From: Ovis canadensis
Lineage: Eukaryota; Chordata; Mammalia; Artiodactyla; Bovidae
DNA length: 64,000 bases
Assembly (NCBI RefSeq): GCF_042477335.2
Contig: NC_091255.1
Location: forward strand, 38,108,501 to 38,172,500
Reading direction: 5' to 3'
The stretch's first letter is position 1. Every line of letters begins with the position of its first letter. Below the pieces are notes generated by a model, which saw only the letters and a program-made list of their open reading frames with translations, did no database searches and was not told where the DNA came from. The position numbers were made by a program, and so were the translations under genes. Positions 26,216-53,415 of this stretch are shown here, piece by piece.

Positions 26216-29200
26216 GTGAATTATTCCTTTGAGCTGAGAATCTTATACATTGTCTTTAAATTCTTCAGCTACCTTTTATTCAGCAGGAAGATGGACGATT
26301 AAGGTAAAAGTATACTGTCCTGTTGTTCAGGGTCAGGATTTCTCATTCACCTCGAGGCACATGGAGTGGTGGCAGTTGGTTCAAGATTCATTTACGTAGC
26401 AGATGTCTGAGGGCCTAATATTCTGGCCAGGCGCTTTCACCAGGGCACCGATTCAGAGCTGTAGGCAGTGTTGACAGCACCACTTTTTTGTGGACAGAGT
26501 GGAGGAAGCAAGAGAAGAAGGTGTGCAGGACAGATGATAGATGAAAGAGAAGTGAGAAACGCCACCGAGAAAATATAGTGTAATATTGCAGAAAAGGATA
26601 GAGGTACCGTTGTAGTTAGTTGGCCAGAAGTAGCTTCTCTAAGGAGAAAAGCGTTTCAGCTGAAACCTGAGTGAGAAGGAGTCATCATCCTTTGGAAAAG
26701 TGGGTGGAGCACAGTGTTCAAGACAAACACAGAGATGCAAAGCAGAGTGAGACCTTGTTAGTGAAGAATGTGCAAGGGTCTGGGGGTGCAAGTGACTTTA
26801 TAGTGACTCAGTGGACATGAAAACAGTCTGTTTTGTATTCTGTGTAACGGGGAGCAAGGGAAGTAAGCAGAGGAGTATTGAGATCAGGAGTAAGACACAG
26901 CGTGATTTACGTTGCTCTAAATTCTTTTAGTTCCCTATTTTAAGTCAACTGCTGCCGAGTATTCCTGAAGAAAAAAGCACGAGTCTCCCCCATGGTAGCT
27001 AAGTTTGGATGCCCAAGTGAGAGAAGTGTTGACATTTGACGGGTGTAAATGACTGGATTTGTTTCAGGACTTCGTGAGCCACAGTTTGTCCAGTTTAATG
27101 GTGGATTTAGCCAAGAACAGCTGAACTGGCTGAACGAAGTTCTTACATTCTCGGACAGAAACCAAGAGAAGGTGGTGATTGTGAGTAAGTATTTAAATGA
27201 TTCCGTTACTCTAGCATTTTAGAGAATGGGTTTAGTTAAAGCATAGTAACAGTATTTAATATCGAGATGTCTCTTTTTTATAAAATAAAAGCTAAGTTTA
27301 AAACTCTTCGTTGAGAAACAATCAATATAAAATTAATGTTTAAGAATTGTAAAATAAAAAGGAGAAAAACATATATTAGAGATTGTGATTTGGCCTTTTA
27401 GGTTTCAAAGTAGAATTTCCCCAAATAGGATCAATTTGTGTACCAGTGTGTGTAAGTGAAAAACTCCAGTCAGGCCCCGGCCCACATCTCAGCCTCAGGA
27501 GTCCTACTGTTGGGTGCAGTGGCCTCTGCTGCCCACTGGAAGCAAAGCTGGAGTCCCAGGAGGTCAGTGTGAGAGGACCGTCTGGGAGGACTGTAAATCC
27601 TCCATGTGGTTGCAAGGAAATAAGTGTGTGGTTTTCACTTAGAGTCATTTTTCACGGCATACTGCCATCAGAGATCATAGGAACCTGGAGGTGCTTAAAG
27701 TACACTCAGATGTCGATGTTTGTGGGTGCTTACTCACACACACACATGAACTGCATGTGGGTTGTGGTATGTCTGGTGTACATGGTGTGGGGGGTAAGGT
27801 TAGTTCTCCTGTCTAAAATTGATGTGGCATGAAGATTGGACTAGGGCATGGGGATGACATGCCTTTCTGGCTCTTGTTCCTGTGATCCATGTGACTCTGG
27901 ACAAATGCTCAGTGTATACACTGCAGTTTTCTTACGTTGTATCAAATGAAATTATGAACATGAAGTCCTTTTGAAAGTGACAAGCTTTTCAGATAGTCCG
28001 TAATATAAAATTATATCCAAGGAATTCCCTGGTGGTTCAATGGTTAGAACTTAGCGCTTTTCACTACTCAGGCCTGGGTTCTGTGACCCCTAGTTGGGGA
28101 ACTAAAATCCTGCACGCCGCGTGGGGCAGCCAAAAAATAAATTACATTTCTGTAAATCAGTTTTTATTTCTCTGTCTTTCACTGATGTGATAAGATGGTG
28201 CACGAGATGGTGTTTTATTCTTAAATTTTATTCAGAATAAAGTTTTTCTAGAATATCAAATGTCATTAAGGCTTGGAAAATTAAATAAAATTAAATAAGG
28301 TGCCCTCAGGGGTGATAGCTCTGGTGTGACACTGTTTGGCTCTGTGATAAGTGGTCTCCAGAACAGGATACTTCTTGTCTCTGCTTCTTGGTTTTTACTG
28401 CCAAAATTTACCTGTTAATTTTACCCGTACTGAATGTACAAAACGTACCTGTACTGAATACTCTGATGTCTTTGAACGCAGAGATTGAACCGCGTAGCTC
28501 ACGGCGTGCAGCTCCTGAGACGAGCCCCCTTTGTCATCTCTCCCTCTGTATTCCCGTTTCTCTGCGCTTCTCTCAGCGCACCTGTCTGCATTAGCTTCTG
28601 ATAGGTTTCTTCCATTTTGCTCTCAGCTCAGAAGCCAGGTAAACAAACCTGTAACAACTGAGTGCCTTGGGTTTTCTTTAGCAAAGTTTAAAATGGCTGA
28701 CAGACATTTTATTTTGTTTCTTCACTTTGATTTTGGCTCCTCAGTGGTATTTGGCCTACTCGGGTTTTGGCCATTCAGCTGGAAGGATGGCATTGCTATT
28801 AGCTGAGATACAGCACCACAGCGGTAGGAGGGGTTTCGGGTGAAGAATTCAGGGGTTCAGGCTTGAAAATATGTTTCAAGCGTCAGATGCCTCTTAGACA
28901 TCCGGAGAGAGAGTGAGTGAGCATTGTGGACATACTTGTCAGAAACTTGGAATCGAAGTTTGGGCTGGCTATCTAAATGTGGAAGTTGAAAGAATAGACC
29001 TGATGTTTAAAATCATAAATTTTAAAAAAATAAATAAATAAAATCGTAAATTACTAAGAGGTCACTATGCTGTTAGGGGTAGATAGTGTAGTGTATCCCG
29101 AGGACCAAGCATTCGGGCAGCCCGGATAGGACCCAGAGAAGTGAGAATGCAGTAGAGGAGGGCGAGTGTCAGAAGCGGAGAAGAGAAGGGGCATGGCGGT

Positions 29201-30516
29201 GTTCTGGAGCCAAGTATTTCAAGAAGAAGGGAACAACTGGCTGTGTGAGTCACCACTGGGACTTGATAGATGTGTCCAGCATAACACTGGGTCTAGAAAG
29301 TCACATGGCCTCCTTGGGCTCTCAGCCCTCACCACAGCTTGGAGAGTGGTGGTGGTGATGGGATGTGTGTGTGTCTGTGTATGTCTGTGTGCTAAGCCTC
29401 TGTTACCGCCTCCCTTTTAAAAAAAAAAAAAAAACAACTAACACTTTTTAAGCAGAATAAAAATATTCAGAATAAAAATAAATGGTAACAGAAAAAAGGA
29501 AAGTGATTTACTGGGAAGAAGTAAAGACCAGTGAGCTATAGCGCCCATACTTGGGCATGAAACCGCACCTGCCATGTGACGGGGCCTCACGCGTGTCTTG
29601 GCATCAGGAATCTGAAGTTCTGCCTCTGTCTCCCGGGGAAGCTAGCATGACTCTGCTCTGCTCTTAGTTTTCTCGTGTACAATGGCCGTGACCATCTTGA
29701 CCTCCTGGAAGTGTTTAAAGTGGCACAAGTCAGTTCTTTATAAAACATCGAGTATTTATACAAATGACATATAATCCATGGGCGCCTCCCTGGACTGTTC
29801 TGTTACTTATGAGTAGCTCGTTCTGTGTGTGTAACACTCGTATACACGTAGGAAAGTTGGCAAGGCTGGATTCCAGCATGGCATCTGCCTGACCGGTGGC
29901 TGCCTTTGCTGACCGCCCTGCCCAGGTCGCCCTCCATCTCCCCTGGTGTTCGTGCATCTTGAGACCCTGAGGCCGTAGATCTCGGATTTCTGCGTGTACA
30001 GCGGCTGCTCTCCCCTTGGGTGTGAACCGTCTCCCCCTTCTCTATGCTCCAGAGATGTGGCTGTAGAGTGTCTAGTTTTTTGCATACGTTGATTCCCTCT
30101 GTTCTCACTCCAGGATGAGTAGCAGTACACGTTTTCTTTTTCCTGAGTACTCGTTGCTAGCCTGTTTTTTGTGAAAGAGGTATTTCTTGATTGGTTCATA
30201 ACTCTTCTTCTCTTGAACAGGCCATCTTCCCATTTACCCTGAAGCCTCTGACACTGTGTGCCTGGCCTGGAATTACAGAGACGCCCTGGCGGTCATTTGG
30301 TCTCACAAGTGTGTGGTGTGCTTCTTCGCCGGCCACACTCACGATGGCGGCTACTCTGAGGACCCTTACGGTGTGCACCATGTCAACATAGAAGGGGTTA
30401 TCGAAACAGCTCCAGACAGCCAGGCCTTTGGCACCGTTCACGTCTATCCTGACAAAATGATGTTGGAAGGGAGGGGCAGAGTTCCAGACAGAATTATGAA
30501 TTACAGGAAGGAATAA
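25615..30516 (+). CDS. ADPRM: ADPRM, manganese-dependent ADP-ribose/CDP-alcohol diphosphatase (whole coding span, 3 exons)
   Basis: This enzyme hydrolyses ADP-ribose, IDP-ribose, CDP-choline, CDP-glycerol and related diphosphates using Mn2+. Coding exons 25615-26215, 27068-27184 and 30221-30516 total 1014 bases, 337 residues plus TAA; human ADPRM is 342 as I remember it. Metallophosphatase motifs appear in order: GVIADIQ (Asp25, Gln27), LQLGD (Asp74), GNHE (Asn110, His111), VSHLP (His241) and AGHTH (His278, His280). Gln27 in place of the usual DxH histidine is characteristic of this subfamily. The start MDYKPEPEP aligns with human MDDKPNPEA; the open frame extends three codons further, but only to a TTG. 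Introns are GT..AG with matching phases. Divergent from SCO1, convergent with TMEM220. Confidence 0.97.
26400..26930. other. ADPRM intron, ancient interspersed repeat, family not assigned
   Basis: Purine-rich text such as 'ctgaaacctgagtgagaagg' and 'gtgaagaatgtgcaagggtc' resembles an old mammalian repeat that also seems to occur near 28,870-29,200 and 46,140-46,790. I cannot name the family. Confidence 0.35.
27068..27184 (+). CDS. ADPRM: ADPRM coding exon 2
   Basis: 117 bases complete Gly201 and encode residues 202-239, [20 protein letters not shown] and [18 protein letters not shown], plus the first base of Ser240. The acceptor is TTTCAG and the donor GTAAGT. The beta strand VVIVS leads into the next catalytic histidine, which begins the following exon. 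Confidence 0.95.
28018..28138 (+). mobile_element. CHR-type tRNA-derived SINE
   Basis: 'ggaattccctggtggttcaa' through 'agttggggaactaaaatcct' to an A-rich tail. It lies in the ADPRM intron between coding exons 2 and 3. Confidence 0.85.
29361..29394. repeat. imperfect (GT)n microsatellite
   Basis: 'gggatgtgtgtgtgtctgtg' continuing to 'tatgtctgtgtg'. In the ADPRM intron. Confidence 0.75.
30221..30516 (+). CDS. ADPRM: ADPRM coding exon 3 (GHTH motif and C-terminus)
   Basis: 296 bases complete Ser240 and encode residues 241-337 and [12 protein letters not shown] supplies the catalytic His241 and [11 protein letters not shown] supplies His278 and His280. The exon ends [12 protein letters not shown], five residues short of the human C-terminus (ERAFHC in my memory), because the codon after Glu is TAA. 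The acceptor is TTGAACAG. Confidence 0.95.
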
Positions 30517-30901
30517 GCCTTCCTTCCATTTTTTGTCTGATTTTATTTGTTTACTTTTATAGAAAGAGACTGACTTGGCTTTGTGGTTTTGTTTGCCCCC
30601 CATTACCCAAGCCTCAGTCTCGTTATTTAGGATTCTATTTGCATAACAGATAGCCATAAATGGCTTCAGTGTGTGTTAGCTCATAAGATACTCCGAAGTG
30701 TTATTTTTGGGTAATATATCCCATGCTGAAAATTGGAAAGAAGATGAATGAAAGTAGCGTGAGTAAACCAGGGAGGAGACGGAGGTGGGAAGGTGGATAT
30801 AATCCTCAAAACAGACACTATTTAGCCTTACCTGAGATGTTTTTTACTTTTTACAAGGAGAATGTATTCATTCACTGTTAGTCATGTAACTTAAAATTCA
30901 C

Positions 30902-30907
30902 AATAAA
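30902..30907 (+). terminator. candidate ADPRM poly(A) signal AATAAA
   Basis: An exact AATAAA lies about 385 bases after the ADPRM stop, followed within about 40 bases by T-rich and GTGTG text suited to a downstream element. It is the first canonical signal after the stop codon. Confidence 0.55.
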
Positions 30908-30909
30908 AA

Positions 30910-31424
30910 AGTAAAATAAGCCCAGGTAAACTTTTTCCGTTTACCCAGCTGTGTGAATGAGCTGTGGACACTTTTTGCTTATAGTACCCATCGTATTTGT
31001 ACTTTTATGGGTTTATGCTCCTATTTTGTAAGCCAGAAAGATCACCAGTTGCCTCCCAGGTGAACAGATGGCTCCTCCGTTCACACGGGTAGACGTGTGG
31101 TCTCCTTGCACACCTCCTGTGGCTTCAGCCAAAGCAGGACCGAGCGCCTGTGCGACTGTGCCTGCCATCCTGCCTGTCTGGGCCCCCAGCCGGTGCTGTG
31201 TGAGACTGCAGTGGGTAAATGAATTTACCCCTGACTCCCTTCATAGACAAGTGGGGCGTGTTTAAGTGAGTTGTCATATATTCTGAGGCTTATTTGCAAA
31301 AACATTTACTCAGTGGCAAATGAGGACTGTCCAAGTGTAGAGAAAGTTTGATTCAGGGCCTAAAGAAGGGGACGGCAAAAGCCAGTGCTAGTCAGTGTTG
31401 TGTGCCTGCTGAGTACCAAGGCAC
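30910..31424. other. gap between ADPRM and TMEM220 3' ends, unique part
   Basis: No gene or confident repeat seen just beyond the ADPRM poly(A) signal. The two genes converge here. Confidence 0.4.
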
Positions 31425-31845
31425 TGTGGAGTATAGCATATGCGTTTCCACTGGCTGCTGTGGCAAACTTCCCCAGACTCGGTGGCATAAACTGTGTGTG
31501 TGTGCTCTGACAGTTCCAGAGGTCATAAGTGTGAGAACATCTTCACTGGGCTGAGAGCACCGTGTTGTCAGGGCCAGGACTCTGGGGGAGACTGCTTCCT
31601 GGCCAGTTCTGGTCTCCAGAGCTGCGTGGCTCGCTGTCCATGGCTCACGGCCCCACCCTCTGCCCCAGCCTCGCGGCTTCTCCAGGCTCTTGCTGCTCTA
31701 TTGCCACGTGCCTTTCTCCTCTTCTGTCTGTGGGGTCAGGTCTCCCCTTGCCTCCCTCTTAGAACAGTGAGGGCATTGAGGGCTCACCCAGATGATCCCC
31801 ATCTCAAGATCCTTAATCACATCTGGGAAGTACATACTGTGATGT
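31425..31845 (-). mobile_element. MaLR-type LTR remnant
   Basis: The complement of an MLT1-class LTR: 'tttccactggctgctgtggc', 'actcggtggcataaactg', 'cagttccagaggtcataagt' and 'gggctcacccagatgatccc'. Confidence 0.65.
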
Positions 31846-32249
31846 AACATTCATAAGAATTTGGATCCAGTTATGTTTGAAGCCCTCTATTCACTTTATA
31901 TACTTGGCTATAATGTGCTTTCTGCACAGTGTCAAGCATTGCTTGGAGGCTGGGTAGGTCCTTATGGAATTTGAAAATGAGTCTGTTTCATTTCTTGACT
32001 AATAGTTATATATACAAAAACCATAAATATGCACCATAAATGTACACTAGAACACTGAAATACTTTATATAAAGAGACAAACTACCAGACTCTTTTCACT
32101 CTCCTGACATATAGTGGGTGCTAATACTTTTTGAGCCAAATATTTCCTAAATCTCAGGAAACTGTCTTGACTACAGAGTTTGATGCCTGCGTATCATCAA
32201 ACTGCAGAATTTGATGCCATCAACTAAGAGTTGCATCCAGGTGCTTTAA

Positions 32250-32705
32250 AACAGCACTGGCCAACAGAAACAACATGTGAGCCACCTTGGTAATTTGAAA
32301 TATTTTAGCAATCACATTTTTAAAAGTACACAGAAACATAAAATTAATTTTCATAATACTGTTTATTCCAATATATCTAATGTTATTTCAACATGTAATC
32401 AATATAAAAATATTTTACATTCTTTTTATACTAAGTTTAAAATGTCATGTGTTTTATGCTTATAATCCATCCATTTGGATAATAACTTTTCATTGGAAAC
32501 TTGGTCTGTATTTAGGTACAAAATTTACAGTTGAAGAAGTGGATTCACATATTTCAGTTGTTCCAAACAAGCTTAAACCAAGTGTTCCAAATACATGTAT
32601 CAGTTTCGTCATAATTGATGTTTGTAAATTAAAACTTCAGTTTATTTCAGGTGCTCAATACAGCATGTGGCTTATGGTTGCCAGATGGTGCAACTCTGAA
32701 ATGAT
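32250..32705 (+). mobile_element. DNA-transposon (MER/hAT-like) remnant
   Basis: Begins 'cagcactggccaacagaaac', includes 'atttcaacatgtaatcaata' and ends 'ggtgctcaatacagcatgtg' with 'gcttatggttgccagatg', which fits a non-autonomous DNA element starting 'cagtgctgtccaatagaaat' and ending 'ccacatgtggctagtggcta'. The family name is not certain. Confidence 0.5.
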
Positions 32706-33004
32706 CTCTCCAGAGCTACTTTTGACATTCGTTAAGGATATGTGTATAGATTTTGGTCTTACTTTTTCAATCATATGGTAATTAATATTCCCTATCTGCT
32801 TCTTTTTGGTCCCAAATTCCTTTAACTAACTTTCCTTTCTTTCCAAGACATAGGTGTTCACTTTGTTCACCCGAAGTCCTCATTTAATTCACGGCACCTC
32901 ATTTAATTCATGGTACCCGTCCAGTCTAATGATGTTAGTTCAAGGGCATAGCCCTCTCCTAAACTCCTGTCTATCATCCAAACCCTGCTTTCCTCTGTTA
33001 CCCT

Positions 33005-33245
33005 GTGCAGAGGACTTTATGTTTGGAATGCTCTTATATTATCTACTCTAATCTTCACAGTTATATAAATAAGTATGTGGGCTGGTATTTATAGATAAAG
33101 AATTATCCAAGAGAGAATTTCAATTATCTTTGGAATTCTTTAATTCCAAAGAATTAAAGTAGATTTATATATTTGTCCAAGTTACATGGATAGTGATGAA
33201 GCAGAGTTGGAATTCCTCTTTCTTAACTTTCCTACTACACTATGA
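33005..33245 (-). mobile_element. MIR SINE remnant with internal palindrome
   Basis: 'attatctactctaatcttca' and 'agttacatggatagtgatga' with 'agcagagttggaattcctct' fit the complement of MIR. An inserted inverted repeat at 33128-33151 interrupts it. Confidence 0.5.
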
Positions 33246-33446
33246 TAAAACAGAACGTCAGACCCTTCTCTTACTAGTCCCATCCAGTCCTGTGTTGTAG
33301 GCAGGCATACAAAGTTCTTAGGATTAAAAAAAAAAAAATTCATCTCTAGTAGTAACTCAATTGATATAAATTCCTAGGAAGTCAGCTTGTTACAACCATG
33401 TTTATACAAAATCAAGAACTCTCATTTTAGGAACAGGATTCTTCAT

Positions 33447-48640
<15,194 letters not shown>

Positions 48641-48905
48641 GGTCGGGCGGACGGGACGGGACGGGCCGGGCCGGGACAGATCGGTCCGGGCGGAGCGCAG
48701 GTCCACCGGGCAGTGCGGTCCACCTCTGGCCCCTCCTCCCGCCCCGCCCTCCCGCCCGCTCGCTCGCCGGAAGGTCCTGGGCCGCGGGCCGGCGCGCGCC
48801 GGGGCGGGTGGGGCGCCGAGCGGGCTTCCCTGTGTGCCCCCATTCGCTCCTCGCCAAACTAGGGGAGGTGCGGGGGTCTGCCCATTTCACAGACGCGGAG
48901 AGTGA

Positions 48906-49670
48906 GTCCCAGGGCGTCCGCGTGGCCGTCCCAGCATCTCACAGCTGGTCCGTGGGGATAGGAATTTGCCCTTGAACCCAGAAAGGTGCAACTCCAACAT
49001 CAGTTTTCACTAAGGCTGTCTTCCTCATATTTAAAAAAATTAGAGGAGATTAGAAGGGAAGGAAAGAGGAGCGAAGGAACGAGGAAAAAAGGTGTGTGTG
49101 TGCGTATGCGTGTGAGTGCACGCCTTCTGGTTAGTATTTATGCATTTCTTTTCAAAGCTCGGAAACTTTCAAAGCGCTGTAAGCATTATGGTAATTTTCT
49201 TAGAGTGACGACAGTGATATTAGCATCTCATACAGCTCACAGCTTTTCTGAAGACAGCCTCGTTTATCTTCATGGACTTTTATTATCAGAGGTATTTACA
49301 TATTATACATATTTACAATTCTTTCCCACCACCAAAACCAACAAGATCTCCACACGTTTTGCTCATGAATTTCTTATGAACTAAAGACACTTGAAATATT
49401 CACTGTTCTCCCCTCGCTTGTTTTACGGGCCTTTTTCTGTGTTTTTTTTTTTTTTCTGATTAGTTCTTCGTGGGGCTCATTTACACATCCATAGGCCTCA
49501 TCATTTTTGCTGTTCTAAAACGTCTTAATCCCTTCAAATCATGAGTGTGTACTCCTGTGCTCCTCTCCTTTTTGCTAAATCTCCTAAAACTTTTAGTTTT
49601 TTTTTTTTTCTTTCTTTCTCTGTTTCATTCCTTTCAAAGAATGCTTATTTCAGAAGCACTGGCTGGCTAG
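48906..49670. other. upstream of TMEM220, nothing recognised
   Basis: The CpG-rich segment fades out. T-runs occur at 49,442-49,456 and 49,598-49,609. No gene seen. Confidence 0.4.
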
Positions 49671-49674
49671 CCCC

Positions 49675-50015
49675 CTTATTTGGTGTAGGGACCACAAAGG
49701 GGGCTTGCTGTGCGCACTCCAGGAAGGTTCGAAGATTGGGTCTTTAAAGAGAAAATTATGGTCAAATGAGGTCACATGGGTGAACCCTTATCCAGTATGA
49801 CCAGTAGCCAGGAAGAGATATATACACAGACATATACTGAGGACATAGCGATAAGACAGCCATCTGCAGACCAAGGAAAGAGGCCTCGGGAGGAAACAAG
49901 CCTGCTGATACCCTGATCTTGCCCTCCCAGCCTCCAGAATTATAGTTAGATGATAGGTGTTTGCTGCTTCACCGCCCCAGTCTATGGCACTTTGTTGTGA
50001 TGGTCTTACAAAGAA
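49675..50015 (+). mobile_element. MaLR-type LTR remnant
   Basis: Sense text 'gaagattgggtctttaaaga', 'tcaaatgaggtcacatgggt', 'gcctgctgataccctgatct', 'cccagcctccagaattatag' and 'cccagtctatggcactttgt' follows an MLT1-class LTR to its 3' end. Confidence 0.75.
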
Positions 50016-51415
50016 ATACAGGAAGTGATCACAGTACCCACTTTGCCAGCCAAACAGAGGTAAGGGAGGCAAGAAAGAGTGGTGGCAAAGGCCTTATAAA
50101 CCGTCATGTGCTGTACAACCACCCAGAGTTTTCTATTCTCAGTGTTGACCAGGACATTCATGGCCATTGTGTGGACATCTGTTGTTTTTGCTGGTGCAGG
50201 GTTTATCCCCCTGCCTCTAGGGTCAGCATCCCAGTTATTGGGGAGGGACCCTGCCTCCTAACATCAGGGCACGTGTACTAGGAGGGCTGACATGAGACAG
50301 AAAGGTGACCCTTGTCTGCCAGCTGGCACAGCCCATCCTCCTGACCATAGCAACTGGGTCTGAGGTGGTGTGTGATTCAGATAGCCCAGATGCAGTCCTA
50401 GGGCCTGTACTGGAGGAGGGATTGCCAGATAGCATACAGGATGTTTAGCTGCATTTGAATTTCAGATCAACAAGAAATAGTTTTTTTTAAGTGTGTCCCA
50501 AATGTTTGCTAAATCCAGTAACCCTAGCTGGAGCATTAAAAAGAAGTGGGTTAAGCTGGTACTGTGTAAGTTGGAGCTGCTGGGAGAAAGCTTTTCTGAG
50601 GTTGAGTCCAGGTGGGGGAAGCAGAGCTCAGTGATAAAGAAGGCAGGTACCTGGTAACATCACGTAAGGCTCTGGGTCTAGCCCCACTGGGAACATCTCA
50701 CCATCCTTCAGCTTTGTGAGTCAACACAGTCCCTTCTTCTATATAAGCCTGTGTGGGTGGGTTTTTTTTGTTGTTTTTTTTTTTTTTTACCACTCACAAC
50801 ACAGAATGATGACTTTAAAATCACAATTCGACAGTTATGCCAATGCTTGAAATCCTCTAAATCCTCCTGCTGTATGTTTGTCCAACTTTTGCAAACACAG
50901 GGAAAAGAAAGCTTAGCCTGAGAAGTCATGAGAAATAAGTTTAAGTGACTCCAGTTTCCCAGAGAGCTCTGCTTGAGAAGTCACTCCATTTTTTCCCTTC
51001 TCATCTGCGGTGTTACCTACCACGGGGAGGACGAGGTTTGGAAGGGAGCAGCGGCCTGTCAGTGCTGGCTTCCCTCTGCAGAAAGGCTGGCAGGAGGGGC
51101 CTTCACGCCGCTGGACTGCCCCAGTCTACCAGGTCAGTGACGGCATCTGAGAGCAGGCGGGGCACTGGTGTGTACGTGTGTCGTCCTTGCTCCTGGACTG
51201 TCCCACAACTGCTGGAGGAAAGGACTATAGCTTACCTATTTTTATTCTCCTCCCACAGTACCTGGCATACCTGGCATACCTAGATACCACAGGTATCCGA
51301 CAGTGAGTGGGGATGCCTTGAGATGTAAGGATATTGCTGAAAGCTGGGTTTGATGGTGGTGGTTCGGGGTGGGTAGGGAGAGGGCCACATACTGGTTAAC
51401 AGGTATTGGGCCAGC
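50016..51415. other. intergenic, nothing recognised
   Basis: A T-rich run at 50,761-50,789. No gene or confident repeat otherwise. Confidence 0.35.
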
Positions 51416-51417
51416 TT

Positions 51418-51545
51418 GCTCAGGCAGTCATCTGAGCACCTTATTTAGGTTAACTCATTTCATGTCCACAACAGATCAATTACATAGACACTGTTATTAC
51501 CCCCATTGAATGGATGAAGAAACTGAGGCATAGACTAGCTTTTGA
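51418..51545 (-). mobile_element. MIR SINE remnant
   Basis: 'gttaactcatttcatgtcca', 'tgttattacccccattgaat' and 'gaagaaactgaggcatagac' are the complement of the MIR 3' half. Confidence 0.7.
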
Positions 51546-52439
51546 ATACACTGGTTGAGAAAGACCCCAGCTCTCTGTGCTTTGAGTCATAAAGCCAAGT
51601 GATGTCTCCAAGCCAGTGGGGAGGCTTCCTCTGGGTTTGTGGAAGCCGTGGTCTGGGTGGGCCCAAGGCTCTCCCACCCATGAGAGAGAAGTAGCTGCTC
51701 CTGCCGAGACACAGGCAGGAGGGGCCATCCCTCAGGGCCTGCTTGGAGCCATCTTCCTTATTTCTTAGATATTTTCAAGATCAGAGAGATTTTCCACCCA
51801 GACCTTGACTTGCAGAGCCTGATTAAATGAGGCTTTATATGGAGGTAGGTAGGTAGGTCTTTGTAGCCCCTTCTCTCCAATCCTGATTCTGATTTCAGAC
51901 CAGGCCAAGAACTGTGGGTGTCCACAAGGTGGCGAACTTCTGCCACCAACAGCCCTGCCGGGAGGAGGGAAGGGAAGGCATAGGGCCGACGGTGCTCCCC
52001 TGGGCTACCTGTCCTATGTGGCTGTGATGTAGCCTTTCCAGGTGGGTATGAGGTTGGTATCAGCCTGAGGTGAAGAGGGACAAACAGAACTTTGTACCAG
52101 GAAGTGCTGGTCCCCTCTGGGGTGTTGCTGACACAGAGCTGCACTTTGCCCTGTGTCCTGGCAGAGCTTCAAACTGTTTGCCCTCCCAAGATTCCAGCAA
52201 AACCAAATGTGCTTAAGGGGAGCCATGCCTTCTAATATCGGAGCATTCCAAAACTAAATAATAAGGAGAATAGCTATCATTTATTGAGTATTTTCTGTGA
52301 GCCTGGCTGCTATCCTTTCAGCTCCTTGACATCTTAGAGTCACAAATTCTATATTTCTAAACCTAAATTCTTCCTCCCATCCCACAGGACCTGCCCCCTA
52401 GCGACCTCCCCCCCACCCCCACTCTGGGACTGAACCTCC

Positions 52440-53140
52440 CGTTTAGGCACTCTGCGTTGGTTGCCTGGGGCTGCCTTGGCAAAGGATCGATCGCCACACC
52501 GGTGGCTGCAAACCACAGACACGTACTCCCTCAGAGTTCTGGAGACCAGGAGCTCAAATTCAAGGTGTCAGCAGGGAGTGTGTCCTTTCTGTCTCTTCCA
52601 GCTTTGGGGACTTTGTGGCCACACCAGGCCAGTCTCTGCCTTTGGGGTGTCTATGTCTTCTCCCCTCTGTCTCTTATAAGGAGGCTTGTCCTTTATTGTG
52701 GGTCCACCCCGGTAACGCCCTGCTGCTGCTACTGCTGCTAAGTCACTTCAGCCGTGTCCGACCCTGTGCGACCCCATAGACGGCAGCCCACCAGGCTCCC
52801 CCGTCCCTGGGATTCTCTAGGCAAGAACACTGGAGTGGGTTGCCATTTCCTTCTCCAGTGCATGAAAGTGAAAAGTCAAAGTGAAGTCACTCAGTCATGT
52901 CCGACTCTTAGCGACCCCATGGACTGCAGCCTACCAGGCTCCTCGGTCCATGGGATTTTCCAGGCAAGAGTACTGGAGTGGGGTGCCATTGCCTTCTCCA
53001 TGGGTAACACAGGATCATGTCATCTCAGTTGTATCTGCAGGACCCTCTTTTTAAGTAAGGTCACATTCACAGATTCCAGAAGTTGGGACATGCACATGCC
53101 TTTTCAGGGGGCATCATTCAGCTCGCTGCACTTTAGGAAC
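52440..53140 (-). mobile_element. MaLR-type LTR split by BovA2
   Basis: Complement text 'gttgcctggggctgccttgg', 'ccctcagagttctggagacc' and 'tctgtctcttataaggaggc' before the SINE, then 'gtaaggtcacattcacagat' and 'tccagaagttgggacatgca' after it. Confidence 0.75.
52722..53005 (-). mobile_element. BovA2 SINE
   Basis: Complement-strand copy with a (GCT)n start, two BovA units and 'ggggtgccattgccttctcc' at its right end. Nested in the MaLR LTR. Confidence 0.93.
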
Positions 53141-53415
53141 CTAGGATTTGCCCTTGACAACAAACCTAGGAATTGACGCCTCCTTTCCCCTCCCGCCTCA
53201 TGATGTCCTCCACTGACTCCGGCAGATTCTTCTGCCCAGCGTCCCTTCACCATCACCGCCAACGCCTAGCCGGCGCTGTCGGCACTTCCGCCCCAATCTC
53301 CTGACTGGAGCCCACCCTGCTGCGGACTGAGCTGTGCTCCTGCTGCCCCCAGCCGTGTGCTGAGGCTCTGACCCCCACCATGACTGCAGTGGGCACAGGG
53401 ACTTCAAGGAGGCAC

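Noticed and set aside
48641-48706. N-terminally extended TMEM220
   Set aside because: The upstream frame is open only to a GTG; the ATG at 48640 has a strong context and matches human.
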